From the NCBI GenBank assembly GCA_049792815.1, contig JBARBG010000001.1, positions 1 through 34,835 of the forward strand: a stretch of DNA of 34,835 nucleotides, in the 5' to 3' direction. A program made the position numbers and the translations under genes. Below are positions 22,884-30,367 of this stretch, one piece after another. Within the stretch, counting starts at the first letter, position 1. Each line of letters starts with the position of its first letter. The notes beneath the pieces are model-generated. The model ran no database searches and was not told the origin of the DNA. It saw only the letters and a list, made by a program, of their open reading frames with translations. This stretch comes from DAIDKA01 sp049792815 (GTDB lineage: Bacteria; Pseudomonadota; Gammaproteobacteria; Steroidobacterales; Steroidobacteraceae).

Positions 22884-25424
22884 CTACAGTTTGGCGGTGA
22901 AGGTCAGGTCATAACTGCGCGGCGGAATCACGGTCAGGAAATCATTGCCGTAGAACGAATAGTCGTTCTGCAGATTGCGCTCATTGGTGAGGTTGTAGAT
23001 CTCGAACTTCACGGTGTAATGGTCCAGGAAGCTGTAGAACACCCCGGCGTTGATGGTGTACTGCCACGGGATCGTGGGCGGTCGGTAGTAGCCGGTGGCC
23101 GCAATGGACGCCGGCAGCGCCGCCAGCGCCGTCGCCGAGGAGTACCCGATGAAAGAGGTGGGGCCGAAGTTGTTGATCAGGTTGGCCTCGGTTGCCGCAA
23201 CATCCACCGCGCCCGCCTGCGTGGTCTGGATCGGACCGGTCACCTGCACGTTCGCCTGGAAGCCCAGGCCATATTCCAGTTTGTAGTTGACCAGTGCGTT
23301 GAACAGATGCTCCGGCACGCCCGGATCCTGGAAGGTCTGACCCGGCGCAAAGGCGATAGACCCGCCGGCGCCATCGATGTTGGTGCCGGGCTGGGCCGGG
23401 AAGTTCCAGAAGCCCGCCGGCGTATCCAGCGTGGTGTGCAGGTAGGAGTAGCTGGCAGTGGCGAAGAAGCGCGAATTGGGCTGGAAGTTCAGTTCCACCT
23501 CACCGCCGGTGATATGCGCCCGGGACTGCACCATGCCACCCTGCCCTGTGGGTACGGTACGCTCCTGCTTGAAACCCGCCGTCGACAGGAACAGCGCCTT
23601 GCCGAGCAGGTCGAACTTAAGTCCCCCCTCCTCCAGCAGCGTCTTCTGCCGCAGCTGCGTCGTCGGATCCAGTCCCAGCGTGTCGATCGACCCATCGTTG
23701 TCGTTGGCATCCACGTACTGCGCCTTGTTGTACGTGAGATAGCTGGAGATCCAGGAGTTGGGGTTGTACACCACGCTGATGTTGCCGTTGTACAGTCCAT
23801 ACCAGGCGGTGTGCTGCGTCGGGGGATCCCCGTTCATGTACCCGCTCGCGATCGGATCGGCGAGCACCTGGTAGTAGAGCGGGTCCGAGTCATTCAGCTG
23901 CACCGCATCACCGCGCAGACCGTACAGCACGCTCCACTGCGGTGTGATCTGCAGCCGATGCTCGAGGAATACCGCGGCGTCCTGGAGGTTGGAATTCACC
24001 GAAGTGTTCGGCGTGATGAAATTGCTGGACGCCACGCCGTATTGCTGATGACCGAATGCGCCCGTGTAGAGAATCGCCCCGCCTGAAGGATCCTGATTGG
24101 CCGCGGGAAAAATCCAGGTATCGGGACTCTGGGACAGATCGAACACGCTCACCGGCTCGTTCACGTAGTTCTGGATGTCCAGCACATGCGCGTAGCGGTA
24201 GGTGAAACCGGCATCGACCTGGTTGGCGACCGATCCTAGGTTGAAACTGACCTTGAAGTCGGTCTTGTTCTCGACGGTATAACTGCCAATGGCGCCATCG
24301 GCGTAATAGTCCTCGGTCTGGTTGTAGCGATTCATATAGTCGTACAACGTATTGTTAACGATCGAGAAATTGTCGTTGACCTGATAGGTCTGGATGGCCT
24401 GCAGCATGGCGTGCTGGGAGTGCGCGCCCGTGCCGTTCGGCTCATCGATGATGGTGCGCTCATTGAGCCGCGTGCTGCCGGTCAAGTCGACCAGGGTTCC
24501 GTAGCCCTCGACCGTGTCCAGGGGCGGCGCTCCGGTGAGGTAGGTGGCATTGTCAATGAGCCCCTGATTGAGGCGGTTGATGCCATCGTTCTCCCGGTAC
24601 TGGGTGTCGACGAAGCTGCCGTTGATGGAGATGGTGTAGTTCGAAGTGATCTTATCCACCAGCACCGCATAGATCTGCTGCTGATGAAAGAACATGTCGT
24701 AGTAGTAGCTGCCGCTGTCATTGCTGATGAAGCTCACGCGTGCGGCAATATCCGAGTTGATCGGACCGCCCACATCCAGGCCCACCACGCGTTTCTGCTG
24801 GCTGTCGACCTCGGCGTCGAACATGGCCGAGAAATTGGTGCTCGAGGGCACCTTGGTGGTGATGTCGATCGAACCACCCACTCCGGCCCCGGCCCCGCCC
24901 TGCACGCTGGCCGGACCCTTGACGATGTCGATCGAGTCCACCATCACGAAACTCATCGGCGCGCCGTAGCCGTTGAGCGTGAAGCTGTCGCGCATGCCGT
25001 TGAAGAACACGTCAGCGAGCTGGCCGCGGATGCGGGGCACGTTCGGCTGACCGAATGATGCGTCCGAATAGGCGCTGGACGTCAGGGCCGAGAAGCCGCC
25101 CGGGTTCTGCACGTTGAGTGCGTCGATCTGCACCTTCGACAGCACGGTGTTGTTGCGTGGCGTGTCCATCACGCCGAGGTCCAGACCGTATGCAGAGTCG
25201 GACGTGACCGTGGTCGGCATGATGAGTTCGCCGCGCTTGATGCCATTGACTACGACCTCTTCCATGTCGCCGCTGGTGGTCGCGGCAGAGATGGACTTGG
25301 TGGCAATGGGTGCCGAAGAGGCCGCTGCAGTCGCAGCATCGCCGTTTTGTTGTGCCTGAGCGACACAGACAGCGCCGGCCAGCCAGAGTGATGCAGCGAT
25401 CAGGAGACGGATGCGCAGATTCAA
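22884..25424 (-). CDS. TonB-dependent outer-membrane receptor, probably for purines
   Basis: Energised import of a bulky or scarce substrate across the outer membrane. 846 residues from a TTG start at 25424; the frame is open further upstream, but the signal peptide begins exactly there (NLRIRLL, hydrophobic IAASLWLAGAV, cut near AQA) and a GGGGG lies 6 bases before the TTG. A plug domain (about residues 60-200) has VPRIRGQLADVFFNG and IDIVKGPASVQGGAGAGVGGSIDI. A long beta-barrel follows, ending SYDLTFTAKL. EEVVVNGIK near the N-terminus looks like a TonB box region. Placement between guaD and a NUP gene and a promoter element shared with guaD and uraH suggest a purine or nucleoside ligand; no residue shows this directly. 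Confidence 0.88.
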   Translation of the reverse strand: MNLRIRLLIAASLWLAGAVCVAQAQQNGDAATAAASSAPIATKSISAATTSGDMEEVVVNGIKRGELIMPTTVTSDSAYGLDLGVMDTPRNNTVLSKVQIDALNVQNPGGFSALTSSAYSDASFGQPNVPRIRGQLADVFFNGMRDSFTLNGYGAPMSFVMVDSIDIVKGPASVQGGAGAGVGGSIDITTKVPSSTNFSAMFDAEVDSQQKRVVGLDVGGPINSDIAARVSFISNDSGSYYYDMFFHQQQIYAVLVDKITSNYTISINGSFVDTQYRENDGINRLNQGLIDNATYLTGAPPLDTVEGYGTLVDLTGSTRLNERTIIDEPNGTGAHSQHAMLQAIQTYQVNDNFSIVNNTLYDYMNRYNQTEDYYADGAIGSYTVENKTDFKVSFNLGSVANQVDAGFTYRYAHVLDIQNYVNEPVSVFDLSQSPDTWIFPAANQDPSGGAILYTGAFGHQQYGVASSNFITPNTSVNSNLQDAAVFLEHRLQITPQWSVLYGLRGDAVQLNDSDPLYYQVLADPIASGYMNGDPPTQHTAWYGLYNGNISVVYNPNSWISSYLTYNKAQYVDANDNDGSIDTLGLDPTTQLRQKTLLEEGGLKFDLLGKALFLSTAGFKQERTVPTGQGGMVQSRAHITGGEVELNFQPNSRFFATASYSYLHTTLDTPAGFWNFPAQPGTNIDGAGGSIAFAPGQTFQDPGVPEHLFNALVNYKLEYGLGFQANVQVTGPIQTTQAGAVDVAATEANLINNFGPTSFIGYSSATALAALPASIAATGYYRPPTIPWQYTINAGVFYSFLDHYTVKFEIYNLTNERNLQNDYSFYGNDFLTVIPPRSYDLTFTAKL

Positions 25425-25430
25425 AGGACA

Positions 25431-25436
25431 CCCCCG
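25431..25436 (-). promoter_or_regulatory. Ribosome binding site supporting the TTG start of the receptor
   Basis: CGGGGG on the minus strand ends 6 bases before TTG at 25424. No ATG or GTG is found near the signal peptide in this frame. Confidence 0.4.
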
Positions 25437-25455
25437 TTCAATTCGTTGTTGCTCG

Positions 25456-25486
25456 ATGCTAGCGCGCAGCGTGCTTGGTGTGTCAA
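25456..25486 (-). promoter_or_regulatory. TonB-dependent receptor promoter
   Basis: A perfect TTGACA (25486-25481), a 19-base spacer and TAGCAT (25461-25456). Unlike uraH and guaD, about 25 bases of leader with a ribosome binding site follow. CGATGCTAGCG (plus strand, 25454-25464) is the exact 11-mer found at guaD. Confidence 0.6.
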
Positions 25487-25502
25487 GCCAGGAGTCCGTT
25501 GT

Positions 25503-25527
25503 GGTGCACCGAAGAATACGGCGCACC
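25503..25527 (-). terminator. Hairpin between the first NUP gene and the receptor gene
   Basis: On the minus strand GGTGCGCCG-TATTCTT-CGGTGCACC forms a 9-base stem with one G-U pair and a 7-base loop. The same position would be an A-C mismatch in a plus-strand RNA, so the fold suits minus-strand transcripts. No T-run follows. It may end or protect the NUP mRNA or separate it from the receptor promoter just downstream. Confidence 0.4.
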
Positions 25528-25551
25528 AATTCAATGCAGCATTCTTATAGC

Positions 25552-26637
25552 CTAAGGGGTGTGCTCGGCGTATTTCGCCCAATGGCCCGCGATCTCATTC
25601 ACCACGGGACTTCCCGTGCGGTAGGCGGCCTCAAGCGCGGGTACATAGGCCGACAGCGCGGCATCCTCGGCCGCCTCACTGGCCAGGAGTCGCGTGACTG
25701 TTTCACCCGCGGCGGGAACCGTGTAGTCAGAGCCGGTGCGCAGCACCAGCACGCGGTCCAGCCGCACCTTATGGTCGCGCGCCAGGGCGGTGAGTGAGGT
25801 GAGAATGCCGCAGTCCTCCATCGAAGTCGTGACGGCGCGTCCCTTGCCGCCGCTCCAGTAGGCCATCCACTGCTCTGCCAGGGTATTCATGCGTTCGCCC
25901 AGCCACCAATCCGAGGCCGAGACCTCGTCTCCCTTGAGAACGAAGGGCGGCTTCAAGGCGTTCGGATAGCGCGCGTAGCCGGCGCGAATGCCCTTCAGCG
26001 CGTCGGTGTCCTCGAGGTGCACGGTGCGCGTCAGCTGATAGGCCCACTCGACCAGTCCCGGGTTCAGGTGATAACCGTTGACACCATTGGGCCGGTCGAG
26101 GTCCGGCACCGGTGGCTGAAAGGGCCTGCTGCGGCCCAGCGGGATATGACCGGTCGACCAGTCCGGTGGGATCTCACGCGCATCGATCTCGAAGTTGAGG
26201 TCTCTGTCGATGATCCATTCGGCCCAGGCGGCCGAGCCCACCGACGCGTAACTGGGATCAATGCCCGCGATGGCGGGGACCAGCCAGTAGGCCTTTGAAA
26301 GATCGAAGCGGGAATCCAGGCCCAGTGCCATGATCGAGGCCGCGGCGCGCAGTGAGCCTTCACCGGTGACAATTCCCAGCACCTGCTTGTGCGCGTTGTA
26401 GCGCAGCGCGTGATTGCCCAAGGGAAACGGCATGATCTGCGGCAGCGGCAGGCGCTCCACCCAGGCCTGGAATTCGCCGGGCGTGTCGCCGGTGTCGTTA
26501 CCCAGCTCGAAGGTCGTGACCACCACCACCCTGACGGGTAGCTTGGCCGAGTCGGCTGCGCTGACCCGCGCCATACCCAGCGCCGTCAGCAGGACGCACA
26601 GCGCGAGTCGTCGGAGGATTGCAGTGGTGCGCATCAT
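25552..26637 (-). CDS. Secreted NUP-family (purine nucleoside permease) protein, first copy
   Basis: 361 residues. Signal peptide: MMRTTAILRRLALCVLLTALGMARVSAAD, cut near SAA. The mature protein shows NUP family segments: VVVVTTFELGNDTGDTPGEFQAWVE, VTGEGSLRAAASIMALG, VPAIAGIDPSYASVGSAAW, NFEIDAREIPPDW, SASDWWLGE, TTSMEDCGI and VLRTGSDYTVP. The family is named after a Candida nucleoside transport protein, but it has no membrane spans and belongs with nucleoside phosphorylases/nucleosidases (TGEG and GIAGIDP match their loops). I infer a periplasmic nucleoside-binding or nucleoside-splitting protein. Two ATGs at 26637 and 26634 are possible starts. It is upstream of the receptor on the same strand and divergent from its paralogue. 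Confidence 0.85.
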   Translation of the reverse strand: MMRTTAILRRLALCVLLTALGMARVSAADSAKLPVRVVVVTTFELGNDTGDTPGEFQAWVERLPLPQIMPFPLGNHALRYNAHKQVLGIVTGEGSLRAAASIMALGLDSRFDLSKAYWLVPAIAGIDPSYASVGSAAWAEWIIDRDLNFEIDAREIPPDWSTGHIPLGRSRPFQPPVPDLDRPNGVNGYHLNPGLVEWAYQLTRTVHLEDTDALKGIRAGYARYPNALKPPFVLKGDEVSASDWWLGERMNTLAEQWMAYWSGGKGRAVTTSMEDCGILTSLTALARDHKVRLDRVLVLRTGSDYTVPAAGETVTRLLASEAAEDAALSAYVPALEAAYRTGSPVVNEIAGHWAKYAEHTP

Positions 26638-26647
26638 GGCTAATGAT
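26619..26647 (+). promoter_or_regulatory. Possible promoter of the second NUP gene
   Basis: TTGCAG (26619-26624), 17-base spacer and AATGAT (26642-26647), leaving a leader of about 36 bases. It would start inside the first codons of the divergent NUP gene. AAGGA at 26679-26683, 6 bases before ATG 26690, is a clear ribosome binding site. Confidence 0.3.
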
Positions 26648-26689
26648 CTCCCGGTGTCACTCTTCGAAGCAAGGCTCCAAGGATTGATC

Positions 26690-27730
26690 ATGGCCAAATT
26701 CTCCATGAAAAGATTTATCGGCAGCGCATCGCTGCTGGTGCTGGGCTGCGGCGCGGCCTTTCCCGCTTTCGCCGACTCACCCATCCCGGTTAAGGTCATG
26801 ATCGTCAGCATGTTCAGTCTGGAGGGCGAGCCTTGGATCGCCACCCTGAAGCCTGACCGCGAAGTGCGCGTACCCGGACTGTCGAGCGACTATCCATTGG
26901 TACGCTGCACGGGATCCGGGGTGTGCCAGATGACCACCGGCATGGGTCACGCCAGTGCCGCCGCATCCATGACGGCGCTCATCTACAGTGGCAAGTTTGA
27001 TCTGCGCCGTACCTATTTCCTGATCGCCGGCATCGCTGGAATTGATCCGGGTCACGGCACCATTGGCAGCGCCACCTGGGCGCGCTACCTCGTCGACGTC
27101 GACATTGCCCATGAGATCGATGCGCGCGAGATGCCGCAGGGCTGGTCGGATGGCTATTTCGGCACCCTCACCAACGGTCCTTCAGAAAAGCCCCGCTTTG
27201 ACTACCGCACCGAGCTGTTCCAGGTTGACGAGGCGCTGCTGCAGAAGGCGCTGCAGCTGTCGCGACACGCGGCGCTGGAGGACAGCGCCGACGTGGTGGC
27301 CTACCGCAAGTCCTATCCGCACGCGCCCGCCAACCTGCCGCCCGCGGTCACCCAGTGCGACACGGCCTCGGGGGATGTGTGGTGGGCAGGGCCGCGGCTG
27401 GGCATGCGTGCGACCCGCTGGACCAAGGTGATGACCGACGGTCACGGGGACTATTGCACTTCGCAGCAGGAGGACAACGCGACCCTGATGGCCTTGAGCC
27501 GCGGGGCGCAGTCAGGTCTGACGGATGTCCATCGGGTGGCGGTGCTGCGCACCGGCTCGGACTTCGATCGTCCCTATCCGGGCCAGAGCACCTTCGACTC
27601 CCTGGTCGCGCAACGCTCGCTCTCCGGCGCCATCCACACCTCGACCGCCAACCTGGTGCATGCGGGCCTGCCGCTGGTGCAGAACATCGTCGCTCACTGG
27701 CCGCAGTGGCAGGCCGGGGTGCCGAAGTAG
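26690..27730 (+). CDS. Secreted NUP-family (purine nucleoside permease) protein, second copy
   Basis: 346 residues, divergent paralogue of the minus-strand copy. ATG at 26690 has AAGGA 6 bases upstream and opens a signal peptide (MAKFSMKRFIGSASLLVLGCGAAFPAFA). Shared family segments: VKVMIVSMFSLEGEPW, MTTGMGHASAAASMTALI, IAGIAGIDPGHGTIGSATWA, HEIDAREMPQGW, ASGDVWWAGPRLG, QQEDNATL and VLRTGSDFDRP. It has cysteines the other copy lacks (CTGSGVC near residue 75, CDT and YCTS later), which could form disulfides in the periplasm. The two copies differ throughout, so they probably prefer different nucleosides rather than being redundant. Confidence 0.85.
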   Translation: MAKFSMKRFIGSASLLVLGCGAAFPAFADSPIPVKVMIVSMFSLEGEPWIATLKPDREVRVPGLSSDYPLVRCTGSGVCQMTTGMGHASAAASMTALIYSGKFDLRRTYFLIAGIAGIDPGHGTIGSATWARYLVDVDIAHEIDAREMPQGWSDGYFGTLTNGPSEKPRFDYRTELFQVDEALLQKALQLSRHAALEDSADVVAYRKSYPHAPANLPPAVTQCDTASGDVWWAGPRLGMRATRWTKVMTDGHGDYCTSQQEDNATLMALSRGAQSGLTDVHRVAVLRTGSDFDRPYPGQSTFDSLVAQRSLSGAIHTSTANLVHAGLPLVQNIVAHWPQWQAGVPK

Positions 27731-27771
27731 TCAACGTTCCTTTGGATCGGTGGGCTTGCGTTTGGTGCCGG

Positions 27772-28272
27772 TCATAGGTCCACGTAGGCGCCCTGGATGA
27801 GCTGCTGCGGCTCCACTCCCAGCTCAGCCATGATCCGCTGTGCTTCCACCACGCCGTCGGCCGCGGACTCGCCCTCCTGCAGCACCACTTCGAGTTCCAG
27901 AAACTCCCCCAGTCCGGCAACCGTATCCAGGTGTATGCGGGTGCGCCCGACCACAAACAGCACCCGGCGCTTCCTCACACGACCGGTCTGGCCATGGGCC
28001 AGCTGCAGCAGCGTGCGCATGGCCTGCGGATCAGCCACTGGCACTCGCAGATAGAAGGATTCCTTGGGCCCGGCGCGGTCCGCGCGCTGATAGAAAATCA
28101 GCTCGGCCCCCGCGGCGAACTGGTCCCGCAGCTTCAGGCGGCCGGTGGCGCAGCCAAAAAACGTGTCGTCCTGTTCGATGACGGTGGGGCCGGTGTCGGC
28201 CAGACGCGCGGCGAGTGGCAGTAGCGCCGCTACGCCGGAAATCCGCGCCTTGATTTCGACGTTGCGTGCCAT
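27772..28272 (-). CDS. CYTH domain protein (class IV adenylate cyclase-like)
   Basis: 166 residues covering one CYTH domain, the triphosphate tunnel fold shared by class IV (CyaB) adenylate cyclases, thiamine triphosphatases and tripolyphosphatases. Seen: ARNVEIKARI at the start (NxExK form of the family ExExK), DDTFFGC, GRLKLRDQ, FYQRADRAGPKESFY, and VRKRRVLFVVGRTRIHLDTVAGLGEFLELEVV with the conserved basic and acidic residues. ATG at 28272 begins the motif; a second in-frame ATG at 28281 would add three residues. It is divergent from metG and converges on the second NUP gene. Cyclase versus triphosphatase cannot be decided from sequence. Confidence 0.8.
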   Translation of the reverse strand: MARNVEIKARISGVAALLPLAARLADTGPTVIEQDDTFFGCATGRLKLRDQFAAGAELIFYQRADRAGPKESFYLRVPVADPQAMRTLLQLAHGQTGRVRKRRVLFVVGRTRIHLDTVAGLGEFLELEVVLQEGESAADGVVEAQRIMAELGVEPQQLIQGAYVDL

Positions 28273-28297
28273 CGGCAGCATCTTGGCACAGGTGCGG

Positions 28298-28303
28298 TAA
28301 ACT
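28298..28303 (+). promoter_or_regulatory. Possible -10 box of metG
   Basis: TAAACT within GGTAAACTGG, 6 bases before the metG ATG, predicts a leaderless mRNA. The puuE gene has the near-identical GGTTAAACTG 5 bases before its ATG. No good -35 is seen. Confidence 0.35.
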
Positions 28304-28309
28304 GGCCGG

Positions 28310-30361
28310 ATGTCGCGAAAACTCTTCATCACCAGCGCCCTGCCCTACGCCAATGGCCCCCTGCACATCGGCCACATCATGGAGTACATCCAGGTCGACA
28401 TCTGGGCGCGGTTCCAACGCATGGTGGGCTCCAGGGTCCACTTCATATGCGCCGATGATGCCCATGGCGCGCCCATCATGCTCAAGGCCCAGGCCGACGG
28501 GATCACGCCACAGGAGCTGGTCCGGGGCATCCTCGCCGGGCGTCGCCAGTATCTGGATGGGTTTTCCTTGAGCTTCGATCACTGGTACAGCACCGATTCA
28601 CCGGAGAACACCGCGCTGGCCCAGGACGTCTACGGACGCCTGAAGCAGGCCGGCCTGATCGACATCCGCCCCGTCGAGCAGTTCTACGACCCGGTGAAGG
28701 GAATGTTCCTGGCGGACCGGTACATCAAGGGAGAATGTCCTCACTGTCACGCCAAGGATCAGTACGCCGATGCCTGCGAGGTGTGCAGCACGGTCAATGC
28801 GCCCACGGAGCTCATCAACCCCTATTCGACGCTTTCGGGGTCCGTCCCGGAACTGCGAACCTCGGATCACCTCTTCTTCAGGCTTTCGGATCCGCGCTGC
28901 CGGAAGTTTCTCGAAGCGTGGATCAGCGCCCCCGGTCACCTGCAGCCGCAGGTCGCCAACAAGGCCCGCGAATGGCTCGACGGCAGCGGCGCGGACACGC
29001 TCGGCGACTGGGACATTTCCCGGGATGCGCCCTACTTCGGCATTCCGATTCCGGATCAACCGGGCAAGTACTTCTATGTCTGGCTGGATGCGCCGCTGGG
29101 GTACCTCGCCTCGCTGCAGCACTATTTCTCCACGGGTGCTGCCGCACGCAACGGTGAGCCGCAAACCTTCCAGGCGTTTCTGGCCGATCCGGCCACCGAA
29201 CAGATCCACTTCATCGGCAAGGACATCATCTACTTCCACACTCTGTTCTGGCCCGCGATGCTCAAATTCGCCGGCGCCCCCTACAAGGTGCCGGACAACA
29301 TCCATGTGCACGGCTTCCTCACGGTGCTCGGCGCCAAGATGTCAAAGTCTCGCGGCACGGGCATCGACCCGCTGCGTTATCTTGAGGTCGGCATGGATCC
29401 GGACTGGCTGCGGTACTACATCGCCGCCAAGCTCAATGCCAACGTGGAGGACGTGGACTTCAACCCGGGAGATTTCCTCGCGCGGGTGAACAGCGACCTG
29501 GTGGGCAAGTACGTCAACATCGCCAGCCGCTGCGCGAATTTTCTCACCCAGCGCTTCGCCGGACAGCTGTGCGCCGTGGAGGGCAGTGGCACCAGCGGGG
29601 TGCTGGAGGAAATTCGCGGCGAAATCCCCGTCATCGCCGCGGCCTACGAGCTGCGTGACTTCGGCCAGGCGCTGCGTCTGACCATGCGCCTGGCTGACCT
29701 CGCCAACCGCTACGTGGCCGACCATGCGCCCTGGGAAATCGCCCGCGATGCCACGCGCAGTGCCGAACTGCAAGCCGTGTGCAGCGTCGCCATCAACCAG
29801 TTCCGGCTGCTGACGCTGCTGCTGAAGCCGGTGACCCCGCAGCTCGCGGCCCGCGCCGAGAAGTTTCTGGGAATCGCGCCCCTGCAATGGTCAGACAGCG
29901 CAGCGGTGCTGCCGGCGGGACACCGCATCAATCCCTATGAACACCTGCTGACGCGCGTGGACGCCAAGACCCTCGACAAACTCTTCGACTCCGTCAAGGA
30001 ATCACCCAAAGTGACTGAACCTGCTACGCCAGCGACCATCGCCATCGATGACTTTGCGAAAGTCGAACTGCGCGTGGCACGCATTGTCGCGGCCGAGGCC
30101 GTGACCGGGTCCGACAAACTCCTGAAGCTGACCGTGGACCTGGGTGAGGCGGCCACGCGCACCGTATTCTCCGGCATTCGCTCAGCCTACGATCCGGCTA
30201 CCCTGGCAGGACGGCTGACGGTTGTCGTCGCCAACCTCGCGCCGCGCAAGATGCGCTTTGGCGTGTCCGAAGGCATGGTGCTGTGCGCCAGCGGCGCCGG
30301 CGACGGGTTGTTCCTGCTGTCGCCGGATTCTGGCGCCACGCCCGGCATGCGCATCACCTGA
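28310..30361 (+). CDS. metG: Methionyl-tRNA synthetase
   Basis: Charges initiator and elongator tRNA-Met. 683 residues, the long form with a C-terminal dimerisation domain. Class I motifs: HIGH at residues 19-22 in ALPYANGPLHIGH, and KMSKS at 343-347. A zinc knuckle has Cys143, Cys146, Cys156 and Cys159. The C-terminal tRNA-binding (EMAP/Trbp111-like) domain from about residue 578 starts DDFAKVELRVARI and contains NLAPRKMRFGVSEGM. It leads a plus-strand run with rnfB (6-base gap), nth and DUF1841. In E. coli its divergent neighbour is mrp, which here is 25 kb upstream. Confidence 0.97.
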   Translation: MSRKLFITSALPYANGPLHIGHIMEYIQVDIWARFQRMVGSRVHFICADDAHGAPIMLKAQADGITPQELVRGILAGRRQYLDGFSLSFDHWYSTDSPENTALAQDVYGRLKQAGLIDIRPVEQFYDPVKGMFLADRYIKGECPHCHAKDQYADACEVCSTVNAPTELINPYSTLSGSVPELRTSDHLFFRLSDPRCRKFLEAWISAPGHLQPQVANKAREWLDGSGADTLGDWDISRDAPYFGIPIPDQPGKYFYVWLDAPLGYLASLQHYFSTGAAARNGEPQTFQAFLADPATEQIHFIGKDIIYFHTLFWPAMLKFAGAPYKVPDNIHVHGFLTVLGAKMSKSRGTGIDPLRYLEVGMDPDWLRYYIAAKLNANVEDVDFNPGDFLARVNSDLVGKYVNIASRCANFLTQRFAGQLCAVEGSGTSGVLEEIRGEIPVIAAAYELRDFGQALRLTMRLADLANRYVADHAPWEIARDATRSAELQAVCSVAINQFRLLTLLLKPVTPQLAARAEKFLGIAPLQWSDSAAVLPAGHRINPYEHLLTRVDAKTLDKLFDSVKESPKVTEPATPATIAIDDFAKVELRVARIVAAEAVTGSDKLLKLTVDLGEAATRTVFSGIRSAYDPATLAGRLTVVVANLAPRKMRFGVSEGMVLCASGAGDGLFLLSPDSGATPGMRIT

Positions 30362-30367
30362 AGGCCC

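Noticed and set aside
3230..28309. Direct repeats, tRNA fragment or integrase marking the ends of the island
   Set aside because: I compared the gaps upstream of mrp and of metG by eye and found no shared repeat, tRNA-like sequence or mobile gene.
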